DNA of 64,000 nucleotides from NCBI GenBank assembly GCA_947311845.1, contig CAMZMU010000107.1:35100504-35164503 (forward strand). Reading direction: 5' to 3'. This DNA comes from Poa pratensis. Its lineage: Eukaryota > Streptophyta > Magnoliopsida > Poales > Poaceae. A program made the translations under genes and the position numbers. Below are positions 10,761 to 20,162 of the stretch, piece after piece. The notes beneath the pieces were generated by a model. The model was not told where the DNA came from. It made no database searches and was given only the letters and a program-made list of their open reading frames with translations. How positions within the stretch are numbered: position 1 is the first letter of the stretch; the number at the start of each line of letters is the position of its first letter.

Positions 10761-13187
10761 CCATGATTCAAGCGACCCAGATCGCCCCCAAGAAAATGGA
10801 AAAGACTTACATCCCCTGCAGAAGAAAAGCATCACCTGAAGAATCCCCTTCTGTCCTCCCTCCGCCCCTCTTTCCCCAAGTTTGAACAGCAAACAACAGC
10901 ACACCAAAAGATATTACAACTCGATCAGGAAGTAGAAGTTGCAGGAAAAGTATGTTAAAAAAGGTTCAGCAAACAGCAGATTCGAAAACACAACAAGATG
11001 TAAGTTCTTCAACATCAGATCTTTAGCAGATTCAAAAACCCCAAAAAAAAAACTATCAGTTTCTTCATGCGCCGTGAGCTCCATCCTTGCAATCAACTAG
11101 TAGATGAATCATCAAAATTAACATCTCTGTAATCATGTGAGAAACAATTTCTTGTCAGAAACATTAGCAGAAATTGCTCACCAAAAATACCTAGGCTATT
11201 TCTTGTGAATTAGATGCAAAAAGGTATAAAATTAGAAACTGTTGAGCAGGAAATTGTGTATTGTTACTTTTTCATCTTTCCTGGCTCATTGTGAAAATGG
11301 AGGGTGAACTAAACATGGGGATAGCTGATTTTTTTGTTACTTTCATATACCAAAACTAACAAGTTTTTACACACCCCTTCCACCATATAAACTAGTTTCT
11401 TACACCACTTTTTTATCTGAACCTTCTACGAAAATCAAACCTGAAAGTTTGCATGTACCATGATACTGTAAAATTACATCAGTTAAAAAAAACTGTTCAG
11501 AAAACAGGAATCCCTAAGCTTTTTTTACACCTGGTTCATCTAACTATAAAAAAAATGCGTGTAGAAATACAAATCTTTCAAGCTTCTAATGTAACTACAG
11601 AAAACTGCCATGTTTCTGAAAACTTACAGTAGATGTGTAGCTGGCAGTAATTGTTTCTTACATAATTATGACAGTAGAAGACACCCCGATTAGTCAAAAA
11701 ATCAAGCTAAACAAAGGACATTGCTTGCTGCATCAATTACTTCACTTACATTTTGTTCTCAGCAGTTTTATTTTGATCCAATTTTGAGCACAAGCAAAAA
11801 ATTGTAGCTCCCAGCTAAGAAACTTACATTTTTTTCCCAAAAAAGATGGAACTGCGGGACAGACAAAGATCTTGTTGAACCTGCATTACAGTGACACGAA
11901 AAAGAAAAGAAAAGTTGAGAATGATCTGTTGTAAGTAATATACAAAACAAGGTAGAGGAATGATCTGTTGTACGGAAAAAAAAAATGAAGTACACGAAAA
12001 TACATGCATGTTTTCCCAATTGAAAGTAAAGTATTTAACCACGTGATCGACTAAAACATGGCACATCGTACTACTTTTGTTTTGGACCAAATTCTATGAT
12101 CTAAAGTTTCAATGATGTTGTGTATAACCACGAAGTGAGATTTCATGACACTAGTTTCTGCTTCGAGGACCTAAAGATATGATACTAGAGCAATAACATT
12201 TATATGTATAACTCTGCCTAAGTCACTGAATTTACTTGCACTTTAAAATGTCCATGAAATCTTACAACTACCTGATCCCTTGAACACTAATTTCGAACCA
12301 TGTTGTTACGGAAACTAGCATGGGCACAGGTGCGCTGACACTCCATAAAAAATTGGTTCATACTTACCGAATGCCTTACAACAAACATATCCATCTAGCA
12401 TCATATAGCATTCCTATACCAGGGGATAAAAGACATCTGAAAGAGCTCACCCAAAACCTTACATCTAACATTTAGTGGCAGATCACAAAACCAAAAAATG
12501 CATCTACAACAAAAACTTACATGTGCAGTGGAAAAGGACATTTTAGTGGCAGTTCAGATAGCAAAACAAATAACTGCATTTGAATGTAGGTTGCTTATGG
12601 GTTCAAATTCATATTCAAAAATTACAATCTATCGAGGACTGACATCGAGACTTAAAAAGCAGCTACTGCTTATTTATTGCAACTGCAGAAATGAAACTTA
12701 CATCTAGCTAAGGTGTAAAATTATGGCTGTGATTCTTAGCATCTAGCAATCAAACTAACATCCGAAAAACACATGGGTCATGCTTACAATTTGCATAAAA
12801 CTGCAAGTTCAAACTTACATCTACCACCTATATTGGTGGGTACTATTCTGGTACATCGGCACAAATTACATTCATCAATAAATCTCTACATAGAAAATTT
12901 GGAAAAACTTTGCATCGAATGACCTGCTATTTCAATGACGGATGACAAAAAAACCCATATGGTGCTCACAAAACCCCGCCTCTTCGAGTTGTCATGAAAT
13001 ATGAATCAATTCAGCACCTTTCCGCCAGAGAAAATCCACTCGGAAACGCAAAAAGAGAAAAAACACCACTTGTGCACACCGGCGAGGAGCCGATGATTCA
13101 GTAAAAAAATAGTCTAAATACCAGATCCATGCTTGGAAAACGAACAATACGCACGGGATGGACATCTAAAAGGCATCGTTCTTTTAC
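10761..13187. other. AT-rich noncoding stretch with recurrent ACTTACAT motifs
   Basis: No gene was recognised in about 2.4 kb. The motif ACTTACAT, often followed by CTA, recurs many times (near 10806, 11823, 12465, 12518, 12699, 12813), mostly on the plus strand, as does its complement ATGTAAG near 11000. Short frames here differ little from chance. The equivalent in B is 41953-44377. Confidence 0.45.
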
Positions 13188-13571
13188 CTGTTCTTGAGGA
13201 AGACGGACGAACTCGTAGATCGGCGCGTTGCCGGTGAAGAAGACACCGAGCACGGCAGCGCTTCCGCCTACACCACCACCCAAATCCTCACTCCGACGGT
13301 TGTGATTCGCTTTTCCATTATCTCTCCCTACCAACGGCGGTCGCGGGACGAGCGCTGGCGACGGATGCGGCGGGAATTGCCGGAGCCGGAGAAATGCAGG
13401 GGTCGAGTGGGGAACTGCGAGAGAGAGATGCGAGAGAGAGGCACACAGCGCAACTGCCCCAAGCGACTCGGGACACGTCGCCCGGCCGCATCCATCTCGC
13501 GCGCGCCGTTCGATTCGCATCGTGCGGCCACAACGCGTGAGCACGCGATAGTCCAGATCGTGGTCGACCAA
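13188..13571 (-). pseudogene. Possible captured exon with splice donor, copy A
   Basis: An open minus-strand frame of about 128 codons ends with residues APIYEFVRLPQEQ followed by a good donor CAG|GTAAAA at 13188/13187. The sequence is GC-rich with a Gly-rich run (DLGGGVGGSAAVLG). I do not recognise the protein and the start is not fixed; the frame begins within the inverted-repeat arm. Copy B has the same frame with small changes. It could be a gene fragment carried by the putative element or a chance GC-rich frame. Confidence 0.3.
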
Positions 13572-13768
13572 TATAAAGAAATTGCGTTACATAAAACGGC
13601 TATTTGGGTTCGGAACCAAAAGGTAAATGGTTAACCAAATCCCATCCAGACTCAGCTCGCTCTCTTCCACGCACCTCGCCTGCACCCTGGGAGAAAAGCG
13701 CCAACGCAGGTCCACATCCATGGACGCACCGCCGTTGTGTACGGACCTTGATTTTGACCGCCGCCGCG

Positions 13769-13890
13769 CCCAGTTCCGGGTCGCCGCTGCGCGAGGGCTC
13801 GATTTCGCCCGCTGTCGCCGCCCAGGTTCGGGCCGCCGCCGCGCGAGGGTTCGATTTCGCCCGCCATCGTCATCCAGGTCCGGGCCGGCA
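13769..13890 (+). repeat. GC-rich ~51-bp tandem repeat, copy A
   Basis: Two and a half units of a ~51-bp repeat, each with GCGCGAGGG(C/T)TCGATTTCGCCC preceded by a CCAGGTTCGGG-type segment. Long open frames in 13600-14107 come from this GC-rich repeat and have no recognisable domain. Copy B equivalent starts at 45747. Confidence 0.6.
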
Positions 13891-14165
13891 CCGCAGTACT
13901 AGCTTTCGGGTGCCGCCGCCCCCAGTTCTAGTTCGCCGTCGTGCGAGGCCTGATTTAGCGCGCCATCGATGCCCAGGTCAGACCACCGCCGCGGTTGGCC
14001 TCGATTTCAGCTATTGCGGCTACGCTGGTTGGATTTCCGTTAGCTCGTGGCAAGAGCAACTGTCTTTCCCTGACGTGCACTCTGCCGAGAGAAGAGAGAG
14101 AGAATAGAGAGAGAGATAATATAGTTCTGTACTCCGTATTCCCTATGACCCGGTCATACTGCTAA

Positions 14166-14302
14166 GGCCCCGCTTGGATGCCCTGTATTTGGGCCGGAAT
14201 CGGACAGAAATATTTTACGGACCGACTGGCGTCCGTAATTTTGAGCTGCCGTAGCTCCGTATTTTACGGAGCGGAAATCTAAACTAGATTCCAAGCGGGG
14301 CC
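14166..14302. mobile_element. Tourist-type (PIF/Harbinger) MITE, copy A
   Basis: 137 bp with perfect terminal inverted repeats GGCCCCGCTTGGA and TCCAAGCGGGGCC, flanked by the 3-bp duplication TAA (14163-14165 and 14303-14305). An internal inverted repeat around TCCGTAATTTTG and TCCGTATTTTACGG supports a hairpin. GGCC start, Harbinger-like termini and TAA duplication are typical of Tourist elements. It sits about 390 bp upstream of the dirigent ATG. No coding capacity. Confidence 0.85.
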
Positions 14303-14582
14303 TAAGGGCGACCATAAGAAATTTTTCGTTAAGACCGGTCGTCACAATGTTTAAGTTGCGCTATGGTTGATCGTAAGACCTTAAAACCCGGCATTATTTT
14401 CACATTGGAGACGTCCTTAGATATGTAAAGCTTCACCGCCGGCCGCCGGCATGCATGTTCTCTCATACAACTTGATCGATCACCATACAACCTAACTAGT
14501 TGTGGCAAATTAGATATGGAGGCTTGGTCTGCTGTTTGTACTGACCATGCTATATCTTTTTGTATGTCAACGGATGTAAAGT

Positions 14583-14591
14583 CTATAAATA
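14583..14591 (+). promoter_or_regulatory. TATA box of dirigent gene, copy A
   Basis: CTATAAATA lies 106 bp upstream of the chosen ATG, a normal distance for a plant promoter with a short leader. The same motif is kept in copy B at 47289-47297. Confidence 0.7.
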
Positions 14592-14696
14592 GAATGAAGA
14601 TGGAGAAATTAGTACAAAGTAGGAACCATAAGCTTGGATCTCCGAATTCACCAAAATCTCCGCAGCTGCGAGCCCCTAGCTACAACACATATCGCC

Positions 14697-15209
14697 ATGG
14701 CTTCCCCCTCTAGCTTGCTTTCCCTCGTCCTCCTGCTGGCCATCTCGTCAGCGGGGGTCCTTTCCGGCATGGCGCACGCCCATGGCGGCGGTGGGCTCAC
14801 GGAGATCCACCTCTACATGCACGAGCCCAGCCCGGTGTTTGCGGTGGTGAAAAACAGAACAACGTTGGGGATGGTCGGGATGCTCGACAACGAGCTGCGC
14901 ACCGGCCCAGACCCGAGCAACTCGATGCTCGTGGGCCGGTTCCAGGGCATGGTCGCCTTGGCGGGGCTCGTGTACCCGCCGGGCATGATGACCGTGATGA
15001 GCTTCGTCTTCACGTCAGGGAAGTACAACGGAAGCACACTCGCCATGGTGGGCACCATCAACAGCTTTGTGGGCGCCTTCGAGCGCCCCGTGGTGGGAGG
15101 CACCGACAAGTTCAGGATGGCTCGCGGGTATTGTGTCATGGAGTTCTTGCCAAACCCGCCGGCACCGTACGACGTGTACAAGACAGACATCTTCCTCAAG
15201 ATGGATTGA
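14697..15209 (+). CDS. Dirigent-domain protein, copy A
   Basis: Single exon, 170 aa. Dirigent proteins are secreted and steer stereoselective coupling of monolignol radicals into lignans, or act in lignin/Casparian strip formation and defence; the substrate here is unknown. Residues 1-29 form a signal peptide (LLSLVLLLAISS core, then AHAHG). The dirigent domain runs from about residue 35 to 168, with HLYMHE, VGRFQG, VMSFVFTSGKYNGSTL, and ERPVVGGTDKFRMARGY motifs; the last is the family hallmark. Sequon N-R-T follows VVK. Only one Cys (GYC) is present, so the usual disulphide is missing. This ATG was chosen over an in-frame one 63 bases upstream because it starts the signal peptide and matches the Kozak-like GCCATGGC. 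Length is slightly short for the family. Differs from copy B at 3 bases (R/S, M/V and one silent). Confidence 0.9.
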   Translation: MASPSSLLSLVLLLAISSAGVLSGMAHAHGGGGLTEIHLYMHEPSPVFAVVKNRTTLGMVGMLDNELRTGPDPSNSMLVGRFQGMVALAGLVYPPGMMTVMSFVFTSGKYNGSTLAMVGTINSFVGAFERPVVGGTDKFRMARGYCVMEFLPNPPAPYDVYKTDIFLKMD

Positions 15210-15321
15210 TTAAAAACTTCGTTGTTGTCACTCATGTATCTTGTGATAGTATGCATTGTAAATCTTTATTTCGCTTTGTTTCTTAAGAATCGTACGGATT
15301 GTAAAATAATGTTCAAATGTT

Positions 15322-15340
15322 GTAAATGAATAATAAATGC
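15322..15340 (+). terminator. Probable polyadenylation region of dirigent gene, copy A
   Basis: AATGAATAATAAATG lies about 120 bp past the stop codon, after a T-rich stretch (TTGTAAATCTTTATTTCG), as in plant near-upstream poly(A) signals. Conserved in copy B near 48028. Confidence 0.4.
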
Positions 15341-16006
15341 ACGTGTTTGTCAACTGACCTACGAATCATTGTTTGGCAGCTCATGTCTACAAGGCAGCTC
15401 GCGTTCCCTGGAGCATTTGTCGGAGTTCTAAATTTTACTACAGCATGTTTATGTGTTTTCTGTTACATTTTGGGCCTATTTATGGGCAGTCCAAATAAGC
15501 AATTTCTTCAAATGTCTTATATATGGCAAGAGGTGGGGTGTTAATGTCTACCTGCAGTGAACAACGAACTCCTGTCTACTGTCTACTGGTTAAACATTTG
15601 TCTGCTTAGATGTTTTACAAACCATGTCGTTGTTGTCTATACTGTTTAGTACATTTAATGATCTTGCCTAATTTTAAATTGATTTAATCATGATTTCTAT
15701 TTTAAATTATTCATCATGAACTTGCCTAATTTTCAACTGTTTCTAAGTTCTAACTAGGCTGGACTTACTGGTCCCATATATATCGGCAAGGCCAGTTCCA
15801 ATAGAAAAGAAAATCGCTATCTTTGAATCTTGGTATTCTTCATGTTCAGTTCAACACTCGACTTGAAACAGGCTTTCATCCCGTTTTATAAATAAAAGTC
15901 AAACCGGCCGAACGGTACAAAGTGGTGGAGAGATCCCCATACGTAAAAAAAAAGATATCCGAGAAAGGGTAAGCCACCGATTCGAAGCCGGACATGAAAA
16001 CAGGCA
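15341..16006. other. Intergenic AT-rich DNA, no gene seen
   Basis: Contains a duplicated CTTGCCTAATTTT motif (15664 and 15722) and no recognisable coding or mobile-element ends. Confidence 0.5.
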
Positions 16007-16262
16007 GCACATGTTCTTTGCATCCATTGCCGACGCATGACACACCATACAACCTATTGCAATTAGATATGGAGGTTTGCATAATTGCATTGCTATACTC
16101 ATAATGCACTAGTGTCTGTAGGTCGTCAATTCAGATGTGAAGTCTATGTATAGAATGAAGATGACCGGTGCATGTCCTCATACAAGTACAGCTCGATCAA
16201 TCATCAGAAAAACCTAACTAGTTCTTGTGTGTACTGACCATGCAATATCTTTTTGTACCTAA
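16007..16262 (+). repeat. Decayed duplicate of the dirigent promoter region, copy A
   Basis: Segments of the dirigent upstream region recur here in the same order and strand: GCACATGTTC/CATACAACCT, TTAGATATGGAGG, a GTCTATGTATAGAATGAAGA counterpart of the dirigent TATA region, CTCATACAA, GATCAATCA, CCTAACTAGTT and TACTGACCATGC with ATATCTTTTTGTA. It lies between the dirigent and DUF1618 genes. The TATA core is mutated (TATGTATA). Confidence 0.6.
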
Positions 16263-16581
16263 CGTAGTGCCACTCTGGCAGAAAGGAGACGTGAAGAAAA
16301 ACGGAAGAAGGCCAAACGAAACGATGTACGCATCTTATAGGGCTTTATTTTTCTTGGGCTTTCAGCGGGGAAGGAACGCCTTTGTTAATCGTTGGGCCGG
16401 TCCACAGCTGCCCGCGTAATCAATCCACACACGTCGGTTGCCGGCCGTCGTCCTCGTCCTATATCAATCCATACTCTGCGTCGCAACTCACGATCGAGAC
16501 GTACCCTTTTCGCTGTTTCGCCGCTAACACCACTCAAACCCTAAGTCGCCGGCCGAAAGCCATCTCCGCCAATCGATCGCC

Positions 16582-17274
16582 ATGGATCAATCCTCCGCTG
16601 TCGATCAGTCCCCGATCATCATCGATGAACCACCCAATGGTTCGTCATGGATCAACGTTGATGGGGGCATGGCCACCGCCCCGTGGTTGATGCTCGAGCG
16701 CTTTGTGTTCCCCGGGGACGACGACGACGACGGCTCCTTCCCGGACGCCAACGCCGCGCCCATCAGGGCCAAGTCCGTCACCTCTCTGGGACACCCCTTC
16801 ACCGTCGCCGTACTCCCGGCCAAACCTCCCGCCTTCTCCCGCCTCTACTTGCAGTGGCCGGGCGGGAAGGGTTCAGGAGCCGAGCTCCTGACCACCGACG
16901 TGGGCCTCCTCCTCCTCAGGCTCACCTCCGTCGTGGAGCTCAGCACGGGTGACACCGACAAGTACCCTTACCACCAAGACTACTTCATCTGCAAAACCAT
17001 CCCCTTGGGCCCCTACATCTCGCTCAAACGGCTCCCGGAATGCACCATACCCATCGTGTTCAATTACGAGGACCGGGATGTGACTATGGATCGCCGGTTC
17101 GATGTCGACGCCGTCGGTCTCTGTCGCCTCGACGATGATGATGATCACTTCCTGGTGGTGCAGCTGGCCAAGTTCTTCGTTCGACCTGCCGAGGACGATA
17201 TGATGGGAGTGGAGCTATGCGTGCTCCGCTCCCCTCTGTGGACGTCGACCAGTGGCGGCGTCGAGGATGGTTGA
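16582..17274 (+). pseudogene. DUF1618-family gene, truncated at duplication breakpoint, copy A
   Basis: DUF1618 is a large grass-expanded family of unknown biochemical function. The 230-codon frame matches the first 230 codons of copy B with three amino-acid changes (V/A, G/R, R/W). Visible are an acidic run (PGDDDDDGSF), the hydrophobic SVTSLGHPFTVAVLPAKPPAFSRLYLQWPG segment in pieces, and FLVVQLAKFFV. Identity to B stops at 17271 after GGVEDG, and TGA follows at once. Thus the C-terminal half, including the DUF1618 core, is missing. The ATG follows the GCCATGGAT context used in B. A truncated product is possible but not expected to be functional. Confidence 0.75.
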
Positions 17275-18340
17275 GAAGAAACAAGTGGGCGTAGAATAAT
17301 ATATTCTTCACCCTGGGTGTCGAACTGTTGGGAGTTTACTACTCGATAAAATCTTCTTCAAAAAATATTTTGGTATTTCTAGGATTCAGAATAGTACCTG
17401 AGACAAATAAACAAATAGAAGAGGGTTTATGCCATTTGAAGTTAGATAAATAAATTAGTACAATTAAGTGTATATATTCGATAAAATTGGTAAATAATAT
17501 TATTTTTTGCAAGACCCTAAACCCTTAAAACTGAAAATTACTAGCTTTTGGTCAAAACACTCGAAGTGCAGCAGGGAGGTCCAAGCTGGTGACCCCGACA
17601 AAGCAAGGCAGGGTAGGGGAAGTGCACTCAAAGTAGATGTGAGCTAGGATGGGGGGGGGGGGGGCGCACAATGAATTAGGTGAGGTCGGGGTTGGCACGG
17701 TGAACAAAGTAGGGAAGGCGGTGCACTGAGGCGGCATGAGCTACAGATAAGACTTTATTTATTTACTTACGATACACATATATCACTTATATATCCTTGT
17801 TTGCACTTTAACAAAATAAGAGGGAACCAGTAAGATAATAGGAGAAAAAAGTAAACAAAGTAAAGTAAAAATAGTTGCAAATATGAAAGAGAAGGACTAG
17901 GGGTTAATGGATTAACTTGATCTAAATAAGGTGATGCAAAATAAAGTATAGATATTTCTTCTTAAAGAGGGAGTATAAACCGAAGAGATGCTTATGGCCC
18001 GAATTTATTTCGTTTATTCGTTTACGATGATCATATATAAATCGAAGCGGCCAAAAAAGCTAACAACTCACTAGTACATAACGACACATTAAAATGGGTC
18101 AAAACCCTCATCGGAAACAGAGAAATGATACGTTGCCTAAGCCCTGCTGCTGATGTGAAGAGCTCAATGGAAGCGGATCACCCCTAACATGGACAATGGT
18201 TAGTATATTAGTTCATTACCTATAAGTTTCACATTAGACATGGAGTTTACTAATTACCGCTCCGAGGTCTTCACGACAGGATTGTCCCAGACATGCACCA
18301 AGCCCTTCACACAACGAATATTCATTGTCAAAAGACCTAA
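17275..18340. other. AT-rich DNA past breakpoint, no gene seen
   Basis: 17425-17510 resembles 20060-20145 (TTTATGCC.TTTGAAGT and GATAAAA.TTGGTAAAT in common). A run of 14 G lies at 17651-17664. A short minus-strand open stretch near 18307-18225 (residues like FDNEYSLCEGLGACLGQ) could be a downstream exon of the broken gene at 18942-19437, but splice phase does not fit. No gene was recognised. Confidence 0.4.
17651..17664 (+). repeat. G14 homopolymer
   Basis: Fourteen consecutive G on the plus strand after GAT. Likely a replication- or sequencing-slippage site. Confidence 0.8.
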
Positions 18341-18354
18341 TAAGCCGAGCTAAT

Positions 18355-18930
18355 AAAGAGAGAAACTAAACAAATCTTAACTATTATACATCTTTGCTAA
18401 GAAGCAGTTTACAACATTAACGGAGCAAGCAGAGCTAACAGACAGCAAATAATACACAGTTTAAGCATCAGAGCTAAGTAAACTAAACTATTAAAGAATT
18501 TTACTATGGAGCAGTTTGCAACATAAACAGAACAATCAAAACTAATAGGCTGAGCTAACAAGAGAGCAAATTAAAACACATTTAATCGTCGGTGAGCTAA
18601 GTAAACTAAACTATTAAAAATCTTTGCTAATAAGCAATTTACAACATAAATAGAGCAATGAAAGTTAATAGGTAAAACTAACAAAAAGAGCAAATAATAC
18701 ACAGTTTAATCATTAACGAGCTAACTAAACTAAACTATTAAACAACTTTGTTAAGCAGTAGTTTACAACATTAATAGAGCAAATATACAGAGCAAACCAA
18801 GCTAACAAACAAATCAAATAATACAAAGTTTAAACTTTGGCGAGTTAAGTAAATTAAACTATTAAAGATCGTTGCTAAGGAGCAGTTCCCAACATAAACA
18901 AAGCAAATACAAAGCAAACAGAGCTAAGTA
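18355..18930. repeat. Imperfect ~125-bp tandem repeat, intronic
   Basis: About five copies of a unit with AAGCAGTTTACAACAT, AGAGCTAACA, CAAATAATACACAGTTTAA and GAGCTAAGTAAACTAAACTATTAAA. Units have many substitutions and small indels. The array lies directly downstream, on the minus strand, of the splice donor at 18942, so it sits in what was an intron. Confidence 0.8.
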
Positions 18931-18941
18931 ACAAATGGTTT

Positions 18942-19437
18942 ACCTTAGGCGAGCGGGGATGATTACCGTCACCGGATGCGTCCCAGGCGCTGGAGTTAGT
19001 GTCAGAGGATCTTGAAACCTCCTCCAACTCCAACTCAAACTTCTCCTCCTCCGCCGCCATAGCCATTGCCGCCGCATCTGGCACAGGGCCCTGGCCAGGG
19101 AGAAGAGATCGGTCTATAGCGGCCTAAATATGCGTATCAAACAACGCTTCCTCAGCGGCTTCCATCGTGTGCTTGACGGTGGAGATTCGGACTGCCCTCT
19201 TCATAGCTGGCACCCGATTGATATTGTCGGTTTGCTCACGCTCAAAGAAGGCGCGAGAGAGAAGGAGCCTAACCTCCAGATCAGAATTCTATTCATCCGA
19301 GGAGGACGAAATCCGGGCGTTGAGAGCCTTCATATGCATCGCCGCCGTGGATCCATAGGGGATCTGGCGGCTCAGAGGATTGGCGGAGGAAGATCCTCTG
19401 TGCTCAATTCCGTCGGTGCCGGAGGGGCTCGCCATCG
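18942..19437 (-). pseudogene. First exon of an unrecognised gene with two in-frame stops
   Basis: One minus-strand frame runs from ATG at 19437 (MASPSGTDGIEHRGSSSANP) to RSPK and a donor AAG|GTAAAC at 18942/18941, about 165 codons. It is interrupted by TAG after SSSSDE and by TAG after LFDTHI. Composition is Ser/Glu-rich with an acidic stretch (AAEEEKFELELEEV), suggesting a disordered nuclear or regulatory N-terminus. No domain was recognised. A continuous frame with a good donor and two single-codon stops points to a recently broken gene or captured exon. Confidence 0.5.
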
Positions 19438-20162
19438 AGAGATTAAACTGTGTGGAGAGAGTGTGCGGTTAGGACCTAGGAGAGAGTAAGACTAAGATAC
19501 ACTGCAGTGGGTGTTCTTATCTGCGCACCACTTGCTGGGCTTTCACATGGGAAACGAAGATTGACAGAACTCCGTCGGTGCTGTGAGCATATCGGCAACG
19601 GAGTTAATAGTAGTAACTGTTGGAAATATACGCGCAACAGTGATATTTTTTACATTGTTGCTATATTGGCTGGCTTATCTACCGACTAGCATGTGCCCAC
19701 TCCCGCGGAAGCACGCAAAACTCATTTCTTCTATCGTTTAACTCGTGACGTTTCCATAGAGGCGTATTCGATGTGTCGTTCTGTGACAGTGACTACGGCC
19801 ACAGCCATCACCGGCTCAGTGGTCAGATCCAGAGAGATTGCCTCATGTGCAAATTCGAGAAGTCACCTCAGCGGCTCGGCCATCTTATGCCGAGCCATCT
19901 GTAGAGTCTAGAGGAGGCCATCGCTTGACTCCGTCACGGCCCTAGAACATGCCACCCCCTGCGTGCATACATCATCACGCATCAGCACCATGATGCCTCC
20001 AGGACTCGTCGTTGTTGATACGGTAGATGAAACACCGCGCCAACTACTCGTCGTTGTTGATACGGTTTTATGCCGTTTGAAGTCAAATTAAAAAATAAAT
20101 GTAAATGAGTATAAATACTTGATAAAAATTGGTAAATTATTATTGAAGCATTATATTATTAA
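19438..20162. other. Intergenic DNA, no gene seen
   Basis: Mixed-composition DNA. The 19-bp string CTCGTCGTTGTTGATACGG occurs twice (about 20005 and 20047). The last 100 bases resemble 17425-17510. Ends at the Helitron boundary. Confidence 0.4.

Larger units (their letters stand above)
8939..13569. mobile_element. Putative DNA element bounded by inverted repeat, copy A (interrupted by solo LTR)
   Basis: GGTCGACCACGATCTGG at 8939-8955 recurs as its exact reverse complement at 13553-13569, and weaker similarity extends on both sides (both arms have TAAAGGACATTG- or TAACGCAATTT-like sequence outside, and CTAT plus a CGTG motif inside). Without the solo LTR it is about 3 kb. Inside, short ACTTACATCTA-type motifs recur on both strands and a GC-rich exon-like stretch lies at the right end. 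No transposase was recognised and target duplications could not be set, so this is a suspected Mutator-like or gene-capture element only. Confidence 0.4.
1..17271 (+). repeat. Segmental duplication, copy A (left end outside window)
   Basis: This block matches 32827-49978 nearly base for base, including noncoding DNA, apart from a few large indels (solo LTR at 9132-10755 present only here; 778-bp MITE and 744-bp segment present only in copy B) and scattered substitutions. Its first 4.8 kb also matches copy C from 59231. The right boundary is abrupt at 17271, inside the DUF1618 gene, where the copies stop matching. The left boundary is not in the window. Confidence 0.93.

Noticed and set aside
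13604..14107. 167-aa plus-strand frame
   Set aside because: Built on a GC-rich 51-bp tandem repeat, Arg/Pro/Ala-rich, with no domain and no start or splice support.
18225..18310. Second exon of the broken gene at 18942-19437
   Set aside because: A short open stretch with acceptor-like TTAG exists, but joining to the first exon gives an immediate stop in phase.
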